17,956 nucleotides of DNA from Oligoflexaceae bacterium (GTDB lineage Bacteria > Bdellovibrionota_B > Oligoflexia > Oligoflexales > Oligoflexaceae): assembly GCA_947474445.1 (NCBI GenBank), contig CANJJY010000038.1, positions 1 to 17,956 on the forward strand, read 5' to 3'. Position 1 is the stretch's first letter, and every line of letters starts with the position of its first letter. The position numbers and the translations under genes were made by a program. Below are positions 1 through 6,188 of the stretch, piece by piece. Below the pieces are notes generated by a model that had not been told where the DNA came from, ran no database searches, and was given only the letters and a program-made list of their open reading frames with translations.

Positions 1-559
1 AGGTCAAGAGCTTGCCCAGGACAGACGATTTTTTTGCCGGTTGTTTGGCGTCTTGTTCGGCGATTGGTTCGACAACTTCTTCTTTTTTTCCACCAGGCGA
101 GAACATCGGGACCAGCTTGATCCATATATTGAAAAAGTCCCGCGCATTGTCAATGCGCTGGATGTCGTTCGCCATCTTGTCGGTTTTCAGCAGCGCATCC
201 ACAAAGAGAGGAAAAGCCTTCAGCATAAAGCTGCGGCGTTCTGTGACTTCTTCCTTGGTGCAGCCGGCGCATTCATAGACGCTGCCCGGGACCATCAGAC
301 TTTCGGTCAAAAACGCAGCGACCGATCCCGAACTGGTGCCCACGACGGCGGAGGGATCCCCAAATTGATCGTAGAGACGTGCAATGCCTCCCATCGTTGA
401 AAAAACTGAACTGCCGTTGCCGCGATAGCCAAAGCAGGTCTTCAGGGTGGAAGAATCAGAACTCGGACCGGCATCGTTTGCCGTTTTTGATCGATCCGCC
501 GTGCGGCACGAGAGGAGAAGCGCAACAATCAGAATCGATCCCGAGACTTTAACATGCAT
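1..559 (-). CDS. Patatin-like phospholipase lipoprotein, C-terminus beyond the window
   Basis: The frame is open from an ATG at 557-559 to the left edge (186 codons), so only the N-terminal part is visible. Residues 1-17 form a signal peptide ending in LLS-C18, a good lipobox, so the protein should be exported and lipid-anchored. Around residues 41-80 it shows a glycine-rich block (CFGYRGNG), then GTSSG at 74-78, a G-x-S-x-G nucleophile elbow with Ser76 as the likely catalytic serine, in the setting ARLYDQFGDP..VVGTSSGSVAAFL. That arrangement is typical of patatin-like acyl hydrolases, which use a Ser-Asp dyad. The Asp motif (DGG/DGA) would lie outside the window. A GAGGA ribosome site precedes the start. 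It lies 53 bases downstream of the beta-helix lipoprotein gene on the same strand, so co-transcription is likely. The first glycine block is degenerate, so the substrate is unknown. Confidence 0.72.
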   Translation of the reverse strand, partial: MHVKVSGSILIVALLLSCRTADRSKTANDAGPSSDSSTLKTCFGYRGNGSSVFSTMGGIARLYDQFGDPSAVVGTSSGSVAAFLTESLMVPGSVYECAGCTKEEVTERRSFMLKAFPLFVDALLKTDKMANDIQRIDNARDFFNIWIKLVPMFSPGGKKEEVVEPIAEQDAKQPAKKSSVLGKLLT

Positions 560-612
560 AGACGGGTTTCCTCATGACGTTTAAGGACAGAATGATGCCG
601 CGCGGCGACAGC

Positions 613-1623
613 TTAGGGTTCGCAGCTGAAATCGTTCGGCACATTGCTTTTCATTACATTGCTCGCATCGACGCTGATCATCGATGCGTGGCCATCGCAG
701 CGAATGGCTCCCCCGATCTTAGCCGAGACATTGCTCGTAAAGGTATTGCCCTTTAAAACGATGCCGGCGCTGTCGAGCATGTAGATGGCTCCGCCTTGGC
801 CTTTGGACTCGTTGCCGGTAAAGGTGCAGTTTTCGATGGTGATGTTGCGGCCGTGAGTGATGTGCAAGGCGCCACCACCACCGTTGCTTCCCGCATCGTT
901 TTTGTTACCAGTAAAGGTATTGCGGCGGAAGATGAGGTTTCGGTTGTCGGCAATCAGTTCGACGGCTCCGCCGCGTTCCTGCGCGTAGTTGTCTTTGAAG
1001 TCAGAATCCTCGATGAGCGAGGTCGCGGTACCGCGGAGGTAAATCGCTCCGCCTCGCCGCCAGGTCGCATCGTTCGGATCCATATTGTCTTTTCTCGCTC
1101 CCTGAAAGATCGCGTGCCTGATTTCGATCTTGCCTTTCAATTCTTCCTGACGGCACTCAGGATCGGGGCAGATGCGTATTCCGGCCCAGCCTTCCGTCTT
1201 ATTCTCGGCCACAAAGGTGACTTTCTCGGCAGCTGTGCCATCGACTTTCAATTGCCCACCTTCGATGGATATCCGGTATTTGCCGGTAAAGATGATGGAA
1301 ACACCGGCTTTGATGATGAGAATCTTATCGGGACCTACCAAGACGTCGCTCGTGATATAGATGGGATTCATCGATTTGTCCCAGGTGCCAGAAACCGTGC
1401 CTGACGCTTCGGTTCCGCCCTCGGCTCTTTTCGTCGTACCCTCAAGCGGGCTGCTCGATATGTCGCTGATCACAAATTCAGTTTCTGCGATCAAGGGGCG
1501 CGCGTCGGCATCGATTTCTTCGGAATTCGCATCTTCACCCTTCGAGGCTTTGCGTGAGCTCTTACTTTTGCAAGCCAAAGTCGAGGAGAATGCGAATATC
1601 ACCAATAAAATATAGAGTTTCAT
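613..1623 (-). CDS. Beta-helix lipoprotein with Pmp-type FxxN / GGA repeats
   Basis: A 336-residue exported protein. Residues 1-17 are a hydrophobic signal ending TLA-C18, a loose lipobox (Thr at -3). A charged, low-complexity linker covers about 19-80. From about 90 the chain reads as a right-handed parallel beta-helix: alternating short strands such as IEGGQLKVDG and IEIRHAIFQG. Five GGA(I/V/L) turns occur at 191, 218, 250, 277 and 304 (spacing 27, 32, 27, 27), and FxxN motifs at 209, 237, 268 and 295. The alternation of FxxN and GGAI is the hallmark of chlamydial Pmp-type repeats. Unlike Pmps there is no C-terminal autotransporter barrel: the chain ends shortly after the last coil. The role is probably surface binding or adhesion, by inference only. 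GAGGA lies just before the ATG. It is probably the first gene of an operon with the patatin-like gene. Confidence 0.8.
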   Translation of the reverse strand: MKLYILLVIFAFSSTLACKSKSSRKASKGEDANSEEIDADARPLIAETEFVISDISSSPLEGTTKRAEGGTEASGTVSGTWDKSMNPIYITSDVLVGPDKILIIKAGVSIIFTGKYRISIEGGQLKVDGTAAEKVTFVAENKTEGWAGIRICPDPECRQEELKGKIEIRHAIFQGARKDNMDPNDATWRRGGAIYLRGTATSLIEDSDFKDNYAQERGGAVELIADNRNLIFRRNTFTGNKNDAGSNGGGGALHITHGRNITIENCTFTGNESKGQGGAIYMLDSAGIVLKGNTFTSNVSAKIGGAIRCDGHASMISVDASNVMKSNVPNDFSCEP

Positions 1624-1643
1624 AAGTCCTCACGTTTTCTATT

Positions 1644-1673
1644 AGTGTATCTAACCTAAAGAGGAAGGAGCAA
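1644..1673 (-). promoter_or_regulatory. Candidate sigma-70 promoter of the beta-helix lipoprotein
   Basis: On the minus strand TTGCTC (1668-1673) and TACACT (1644-1649) are separated by 18 bases. Each matches the sigma-70 consensus at 4 of 6 positions. The predicted transcript start is about 15 bases before the coding start, which is short. This is a weak call based only on hexamer matching. Confidence 0.3.
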
Positions 1674-1726
1674 CTGCAGGCTTTAGAAAGAAAAACGGAG
1701 GAGAGCGAGGTGAGAAAAGAAGAGGG

Positions 1727-1763
1727 CAAAAAGGCCAAGGCGGCTCGCACCGGTCTTGGCCTT
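1727..1763 (-). terminator. Rho-independent terminator of the ATP-grasp gene
   Basis: A perfect 9-bp stem, AAGGCCAAG (1731-1739) with CTTGGCCTT (1755-1763), encloses 15 bases. Read on the minus strand it ends in a run of five T residues (1728-1732, overlapping the foot of the stem). It begins 14 bases after the TAA of the ATP-grasp gene and separates that operon from the beta-helix lipoprotein downstream. Confidence 0.75.
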
Positions 1764-1776
1764 CTAGCGCTATGAC

Positions 1777-3243
1777 TTAACGCGGTTTTATCGTGGGTTT
1801 TACCGTCATCACAACCTTGGCCCGATACTGCGGAAGTCCCAGTCTTTCCGCTTCGCTCGTGAGAAAGAGGGGGGCCATGCCACCGCCTTTGCCGAGGTTG
1901 ACGATGGGATCGGCCGCAAAGCGCGAGACGCCGCCAGCTCTCTGAAAGTCAGGGCCGAAGAGGGAAACGTCGAAATAATGATCGCGACCTTCCTGCGGAA
2001 CTCCAGCCTGGAGAAAGCTGTGCGTTCGTTTCTGACCGCGGATTCTCTCTTGCACGACCCAAAGCTCGGGACCTTCGCTGGCGGCGAGAAGAAAGCTCTG
2101 AAGAGATACGGGACCCGCATCTTTCAATTTGAGGATTTCTTTGAGACGCGCCTGCGTATCGGCCGTTTGCCATTCGGCGCCAATGATCACGCCGTGACCG
2201 CCATAACCAGAGCTCGTTTTGAAGACTAAGTCCTGCAAAGGTTTCTGTTGCAAGTAAGGGAGAAAATCTTCGATCACGCTGCCATCAGGAAGGACGCTCG
2301 GACCGGCCCTGAGCAGCCGCGTCCACGGAAGCCGGCGACGAATGGCCGCACATTCAGCTTCGGTCCACGAGGACGGCCGGGGCTCGGAGGGATGGCCGGC
2401 GGCGCGGGTACTCAGCTCAGCCAGCAAAGCTTTGACCTCGAGGTGGGCGGTAATTGGATTAAAAATCGGAGCTCCCTGGCGACAGGCCGCAGCAAAGTCA
2501 CTCTTGGGGTCGATGCGCGAAGCAAAAATATGTCGATAGATCAAATCGACGGATTCTCCGTCGAGAGTTAATTTTCCATCCTGCCAGCGAATCTGCTCCG
2601 GTTGAACACAGCTGACGCGGACGCCAGCTCTCTCGTGCCAAAATTTCTGAAGGTAGAGGAGTTCGGCTTTTTGAGCATCTCCGGCGCGCGCCACCACCGC
2701 GATGTGCTGGGGCTTGTTTGGCGCGAGACGCATCAGACGATCCAGCAGGGCCTGGGCCGTGCTGTGACGGTCAAGAAATGACAGGTGCGGTGTGCTCTTG
2801 CTCTCGTGGACCCAGGCGGCCGCGAAGGCTTGTCGCACCATTTCGCCGTAAGCCTGCATCGCTGGGATCGTCGTGTTGATTTCGAGGAGCTTAAGGTCAT
2901 CTTGGGCGAAAAACATATCGAATCGAACCGTGGCGAGATCATCTCCGGCATCGTGTTCGCCGGCCGCCGCTTCGGCTTCGAGACCATCCAGGTGCTCAAA
3001 GAGGAGGCGTGCTCGGGCCCGTTGGGGGGGCTGTCGCAAAAAGCGTGCAAGTTTCTGCAGCGCTTTCATGATGGCATCACAGTCGGCCGCTACGCTCTCC
3101 CACAGTTGGTCGTCGATCACGACTGGATCGATGGACGCAGGGATCGGTCGGTAACGATCCTGAGCAGCCTCGTAGATCCCGAGGGGTGCCTCCTGCAAGG
3201 CAGTGGCATAAACTTTTTGTGCAGCAGAGGACAAAGTAGGCAT
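1777..3243 (-). CDS. Circularly permuted ATP-grasp ligase-like protein
   Basis: A 488-residue soluble protein with no signal peptide. I chose the ATG at 3241-3243 because GGGAG sits 5 bases upstream. A TTG ten codons earlier (3273) keeps the frame open but has no ribosome site. Recognisable blocks, in order: VRFDMFF at about 107 and LKLLEINTT near 118-125; DLIYRHIFASRID near 233; NPITAHLEVKALLAEL near 262; LPWTRLL near 305; and a glycine-rich ATP loop VFKTSSGYGGHGVIIG near 340-355. The order and spelling resemble the glutathionylspermidine-synthase-like, circularly permuted ATP-grasp proteins, which activate a carboxylate with ATP and join it to an amine. The substrates cannot be read from the sequence. 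It lies 65 bases downstream of the host-attachment homologue and is probably in the same operon. Family confidence is good; function is unknown. Confidence 0.78.
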   Translation of the reverse strand: MPTLSSAAQKVYATALQEAPLGIYEAAQDRYRPIPASIDPVVIDDQLWESVAADCDAIMKALQKLARFLRQPPQRARARLLFEHLDGLEAEAAAGEHDAGDDLATVRFDMFFAQDDLKLLEINTTIPAMQAYGEMVRQAFAAAWVHESKSTPHLSFLDRHSTAQALLDRLMRLAPNKPQHIAVVARAGDAQKAELLYLQKFWHERAGVRVSCVQPEQIRWQDGKLTLDGESVDLIYRHIFASRIDPKSDFAAACRQGAPIFNPITAHLEVKALLAELSTRAAGHPSEPRPSSWTEAECAAIRRRLPWTRLLRAGPSVLPDGSVIEDFLPYLQQKPLQDLVFKTSSGYGGHGVIIGAEWQTADTQARLKEILKLKDAGPVSLQSFLLAASEGPELWVVQERIRGQKRTHSFLQAGVPQEGRDHYFDVSLFGPDFQRAGGVSRFAADPIVNLGKGGGMAPLFLTSEAERLGLPQYRAKVVMTVKPTIKPR

Positions 3244-3308
3244 CGCAGCTCCCTGGGCGGGAAAAGGGTCCAAGAGTGGAGCAGCCTGCGATGCCGCCTT
3301 GAGCGGAT

Positions 3309-3770
3309 CTACAGGAGAATCTTCTGTTCCAGATAATTTCTTATCTCGGGAATAGTGAGATGTGTCAACTCTTTGGCTACGTCTTGGATTTCTCCGACTT
3401 CACCGCGCAAGGTCTGCTTATGCTCCCGAAGGGCTCCCAGGAACTGCGGGGGAGCGACGAGGAGGAGCTGATCAGCGTGGGAAGACTGCAAATATCCCAT
3501 TAATTCTTGAATGACTTCGCGGGCAAATTTTCTATCGTCATGGTCCTGATCCTGATGACGCTGGTCGTAATTGGACGTGCCGCGGCTATGACGCTGCAGC
3601 ATGTCACCGCGGGAGGGGCCCTGGCGATTTTGAGAGGAGATCTGCGGATAGCGGTTCACGAGATCTACTTTTTCCTCGAGTTCGTAGCGGTGGTGGAGAT
3701 TGCGAACAGGTTCGAGCGTGAAAAGTCGCGCTCTGAGGCGATCAGCGACGAGAACACAGGTACGTTCCAT
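3309..3770 (-). CDS. Host attachment protein family (AtsA/Host_attach-like)
   Basis: A 153-residue cytosolic-looking protein with no signal or membrane segment. The N-terminus TCVLVADRLRARLFTLEP matches the family opening (adr.RArif). The C-terminal half, FAREVIQEL...ADQLLLVAPPQFLGALREH followed by AKELTHLTIPEIRNYLEQ, matches the conserved core of proteins named after a host-attachment gene of plant-associated bacteria. These are related to the eRF1-like/baeRF fold. The name reflects the founding member; the biochemical role is not established. The middle (about 55-80) is rich in Gln, His, Asp and Arg and looks disordered. The ribosome site AGGGGG precedes the ATG by a few bases. It appears to be the first gene of an operon with the ATP-grasp gene, which suggests a shared modification role, by inference. 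Confidence 0.8.
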   Translation of the reverse strand: MERTCVLVADRLRARLFTLEPVRNLHHRYELEEKVDLVNRYPQISSQNRQGPSRGDMLQRHSRGTSNYDQRHQDQDHDDRKFAREVIQELMGYLQSSHADQLLLVAPPQFLGALREHKQTLRGEVGEIQDVAKELTHLTIPEIRNYLEQKILL

Positions 3771-3786
3771 AAGACCCCCTAGGCTA

Positions 3787-3905
3787 GAGCCTGTCTCAAA
3801 AAGGCGATCTCTTCGTTGCTTGTTAGAAAAAAATCCTCATTTACCGCTTGTAAACTCCGGTTTTCTTCTTCCGCGCGCCTTGATATCCCCTTTTTGAGAC
3901 AAGAT
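3787..3905. repeat. MITE-like or dispersed intergenic repeat with 13-bp terminal inverted repeats
   Basis: A perfect inverted repeat, TGTCTCAAAAAGG (3792-3804) and CCTTTTTGAGACA (3889-3901), flanks 84 bases with no ORF. Inside lies a smaller hairpin, TTTAC (3840-3844) with GTAAA (3850-3854). GAGCCTGTCTCAAAA-like ends are common at insertion-sequence termini. From memory the minus-strand core (GGAGTTTAC...GTAAATGAGGATT) resembles intergenic repeats seen in other proteobacteria, but I cannot verify that. No clear target-site duplication is visible. It accounts for most of the gap before the plus-strand gene. Confidence 0.5.
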
Positions 3906-4062
3906 TCATGAACATGAGACACTAAGCGGTGCGTTGGGTATGTCGCTGCGAGTCTACTCTTTTTGAAAACAAATGGGCAGAGTCATTCCATAATGCTGAT
4001 GGACTAGAGATCGCTCGTCGGAGAAAACCTCCGCCGCGGCTCATCGCCTCTCCCCGCCTCAG

Positions 4063-4071
4063 TGGTATAAT
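4063..4071 (+). promoter_or_regulatory. Extended -10 promoter for the DISM-like sensor domain gene
   Basis: TGG-TATAAT (4063-4071) is a perfect -10 hexamer with the TGn extension. No good -35 lies 16-18 bases upstream, as is usual for extended -10 promoters. It lies 42 bases before the chosen GTG start and is the only strong plus-strand promoter in the 3771-4113 gap. Confidence 0.55.
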
Positions 4072-4113
4072 CAAGCTGTCATTGAAAAATAATTGGCGAA
4101 AGGGACTTCCCCG

Positions 4114-4686
4114 GTGCATGACGCGCGCTTTGGTCCGGCGATATGGATAGCTTTGATGAGTCTTTGCTCCTTGCTCATCGCTCCTCCCGAGGTCCGGGCT
4201 GATAATGCACGCACCTTCGAGTCCCCCCAGGGTTGGCTCGATCTCGAGAGTAAGGCCTGGCCCCAAAACTTGATTCTACCTGGGCCTTGGGACTTTTTTT
4301 GGGACCTCGGCTGGAACTTTGAGAATAGTGTTTGGCCGACCGTCGAAGAGCGGGTTGAGATTGGCCGCGATTGGTCGGCCTGGCTCGATCTTCAAACAGG
4401 AGCTCCCAGGAGCCTCTCAGGGCGGGCAACTTACCGACTTCAGATCACAGGTCTTTTGCCGCGTCCGGGCGGCTACGAGCTGCGGCTGACGGCAGCTGAC
4501 GCGAGCATTTACATCTATCGCGAGGGCTACACCTACCCCCGATTGAGCGCACGTGCTACGCAGGGCGAGGCGCGCCTTCGCTTTTTTCCGGATGATCCTT
4601 TGGCGATCTGGGTCGTAGCGATCCAGCGGCGGGGAGGCGAAGCGGGAAAGCTGTGGAGCATTCCCCGCCTGATTCCTCAGAATTGA
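4114..4686 (+). CDS. Secreted orphan DISM-type sensor (galactose-binding-like jelly-roll) domain
   Basis: 190 residues from a GTG at 4114, chosen because AGGGA lies 9 bases upstream. A TTG at 4093 would add seven residues but lacks a ribosome site. A signal peptide (hydrophobic IWIALMSLCSLLIAPP) precedes a likely cleavage after VRA. The mature part carries GWLDLES, NLILPGPWDFFWDL, GRATYRLQITGL, ASIYIYREG and DPLAIWVVAIQRRGGEAGKLWSIPRL, in the order seen in the periplasmic input domain of 7TMR-DISM receptors and adenylate cyclases (GxLDLr...LdGeWeFyW...GyaTYRL...SNf.hr.GG). In those proteins seven membrane helices and an output domain follow. Here the chain stops at the domain end, so it is a free periplasmic binding module. 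It could be a natural stand-alone domain or the remnant of a larger receptor. Ligand unknown. Confidence 0.68.
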   Translation: MHDARFGPAIWIALMSLCSLLIAPPEVRADNARTFESPQGWLDLESKAWPQNLILPGPWDFFWDLGWNFENSVWPTVEERVEIGRDWSAWLDLQTGAPRSLSGRATYRLQITGLLPRPGGYELRLTAADASIYIYREGYTYPRLSARATQGEARLRFFPDDPLAIWVVAIQRRGGEAGKLWSIPRLIPQN

Positions 4687-6006
4687 TCAGCGCAGCGTGG
4701 AGATTTGATCGTCGGGGACCGGAAAGGAGTCACAGCGATCAAAAGGCGAGGCAATGTCGGCGTTGGCCGTGGCATCAAACCTATTTTCGATGCTCGCTCC
4801 TTTGACTTTGAAGGCATCGCCATAGGCGATAAAATTCGAAGTCTGGACGAGATAGCTATTCAGCCAATAGGGATCTGGAATGTCGGCAAGATCGAACCGC
4901 GAGAAGTACGAGTGAGGGATATTCGAGGGAAACCAGCAGGCCGAGACCAACTTGTCGCTCCACTTTTGCGTGAGAAAAGAAATCGATTTGCGAACGGCAA
5001 AAGTGTCTGCGCTGATATCAAACTCAACTGGCACATAATGCACGCGGGTCGGCGTCACGCCGTCGGCCGAAGGTTTGCGGCTCTGATCGACGATATAAGC
5101 GCCGAGGGCCGCGACGGCCGCTAGATTTTCAACCTTGAAATGACAGATGCCACGGCGCCCCAACTGGCCGTTCTCGGCGACCTGATGCCGGAGGCAGGAG
5201 TCGCCCCAACCAACGGGTAGGGCCCCGACGAAGGCCATGTCTTTGCTGAGCTGATCGACGAGAGTTCCCGTTATTTTATAGATCACGTCACTCAGTTTTT
5301 GACGCAAATCACTGGCAACTCCCGTCTCGCTGCGGCGGATCAGGTCAGGTCCGGGTGCGCCGAGGAAGGGCGACGAAATAAGCGCCCTTTTATAAAGACC
5401 CGGTGCGGCTAAGTAGGAGTAGGTGGCTAAGGCTCCGCCGACAGACACGCCACTGACAAATTTTTCTCCGGGCAAGGTGACGACGAAACCGTTGATGTCG
5501 TGTACAAAGTTAAGGTAGCGCTTCCAGTCATCGCCCTTCATACCGGGGATAAATTCCCCGTAGTAGGCCGCCAGCGATTGTTCGCCGATCTTTTTAGGTG
5601 AATCGATGGTGGGGACCGGACCGCGTCCTTGTCCTGGTAAGAGGGGAACAAAGGAAGCCACTCCCTTTTTCGCAAGAATCTGCGCGAGCTCGTAATACTG
5701 CTGCGGACAGGCCGTGAAACCATGATAGAGGATCGCCGTACCGATGTAAGGAACATCAGGGGAGGCTGGCATATAGAAAGGCCCACAATCGTTGGGCACG
5801 TTCGGATCGTCTTGTAGCTCATAATCATTATATTTTTTCAAAAGCACTTTCAAGGCGCTGTTGGCCTGCACCGTGCGGTCGGTAAGCACCGAATTTTCCT
5901 GCGATTTCGTGCCTTCGGAAGTTTTGCAAGCCGTCACAGTTACAGCGAGGGTGAGGCTCCATGCAAGGACAAGGCGAGATAGACCTGGTCTTTGGCATAA
6001 TTTCAT
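4687..6006 (-). CDS. Alpha/beta-hydrolase lipoprotein
   Basis: A 439-residue exported lipoprotein. The signal peptide ends TVTA-C27. The hydrolase core shows the oxyanion strand AILYHGFTACPQQYYELAQILA (H95-G96), a second strand with PLLPGQGRG near 121-129, and the nucleophile elbow G186-V-S188-V-G190 followed by GALATYSYLA. The acid is probably Asp330 or Asp334 (VEFDISADTF) and the base His365 (IPHSYF). This triad order is standard for esterases and lipases of the fold. The HGFTA-CPQQ segment resembles lysophospholipase/carboxylesterase-type members. The length is larger than a minimal esterase, with an insert between 210 and 300 that probably forms a lid. The substrate is not readable. A strong AAGGAGA site precedes the ATG. 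The gene ends flush against the convergent sensor-domain gene, with no space between stops. Confidence 0.82.
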   Translation of the reverse strand: MKLCQRPGLSRLVLAWSLTLAVTVTACKTSEGTKSQENSVLTDRTVQANSALKVLLKKYNDYELQDDPNVPNDCGPFYMPASPDVPYIGTAILYHGFTACPQQYYELAQILAKKGVASFVPLLPGQGRGPVPTIDSPKKIGEQSLAAYYGEFIPGMKGDDWKRYLNFVHDINGFVVTLPGEKFVSGVSVGGALATYSYLAAPGLYKRALISSPFLGAPGPDLIRRSETGVASDLRQKLSDVIYKITGTLVDQLSKDMAFVGALPVGWGDSCLRHQVAENGQLGRRGICHFKVENLAAVAALGAYIVDQSRKPSADGVTPTRVHYVPVEFDISADTFAVRKSISFLTQKWSDKLVSACWFPSNIPHSYFSRFDLADIPDPYWLNSYLVQTSNFIAYGDAFKVKGASIENRFDATANADIASPFDRCDSFPVPDDQISTLR

Positions 6007-6092
6007 AGTTCTCCTTTCGAGTAGCGGACAAAGTCGATGACCAACGTGGGAACGATCGCTGTCGACTCTATCTATAAAATTTCTATAAAAAA

Positions 6093-6120
6093 ATTATGCC
6101 GTAAATCGAGGAGGATGCAA
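6093..6120 (-). promoter_or_regulatory. Candidate promoter of the hydrolase lipoprotein
   Basis: Minus-strand TTGCAT (6115-6120) and CATAAT (6093-6098) are 16 bases apart. The -10 matches consensus at 5 of 6 and the -35 at 3 of 6. An AT-rich stretch with two TCTATAAAA copies (6071-6079, 6082-6090) follows in the transcription direction. It lies between the glutamine synthetase terminator and the hydrolase start. Confidence 0.4.
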
Positions 6121-6151
6121 AGGCAGGTTAAGGTCGCGTAAAGAAGAGGCA

Positions 6152-6178
6152 CCCGAGAGCCCTCAAAGGGCTCCCGGG
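6152..6178 (-). terminator. Terminator hairpin of the glutamine synthetase gene
   Basis: A 12-bp stem (6152-6163 with 6167-6178) with one G-U wobble on the minus strand and a 3-base loop starts about ten bases after the glutamine synthetase stop. The sequence beyond is only loosely T-rich (CTCTTCTTTA), so it may act less sharply than a classic terminator or mainly protect the 3' end. Confidence 0.6.
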
Positions 6179-6188
6179 GCGCGGGACT

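Noticed and set aside
796..1404. Plus-strand open frame (202 codons) opposite the beta-helix lipoprotein
   Set aside because: It is antisense to a clear repeat-containing lipoprotein, has no ribosome site and shows no domain. The regular repeats of the true gene keep the opposite frame free of stops.
2785..3336. Plus-strand open frame (183 codons) opposite the ATP-grasp gene
   Set aside because: It has no ribosome site or motif and overlaps conserved ATP-grasp blocks on the other strand.
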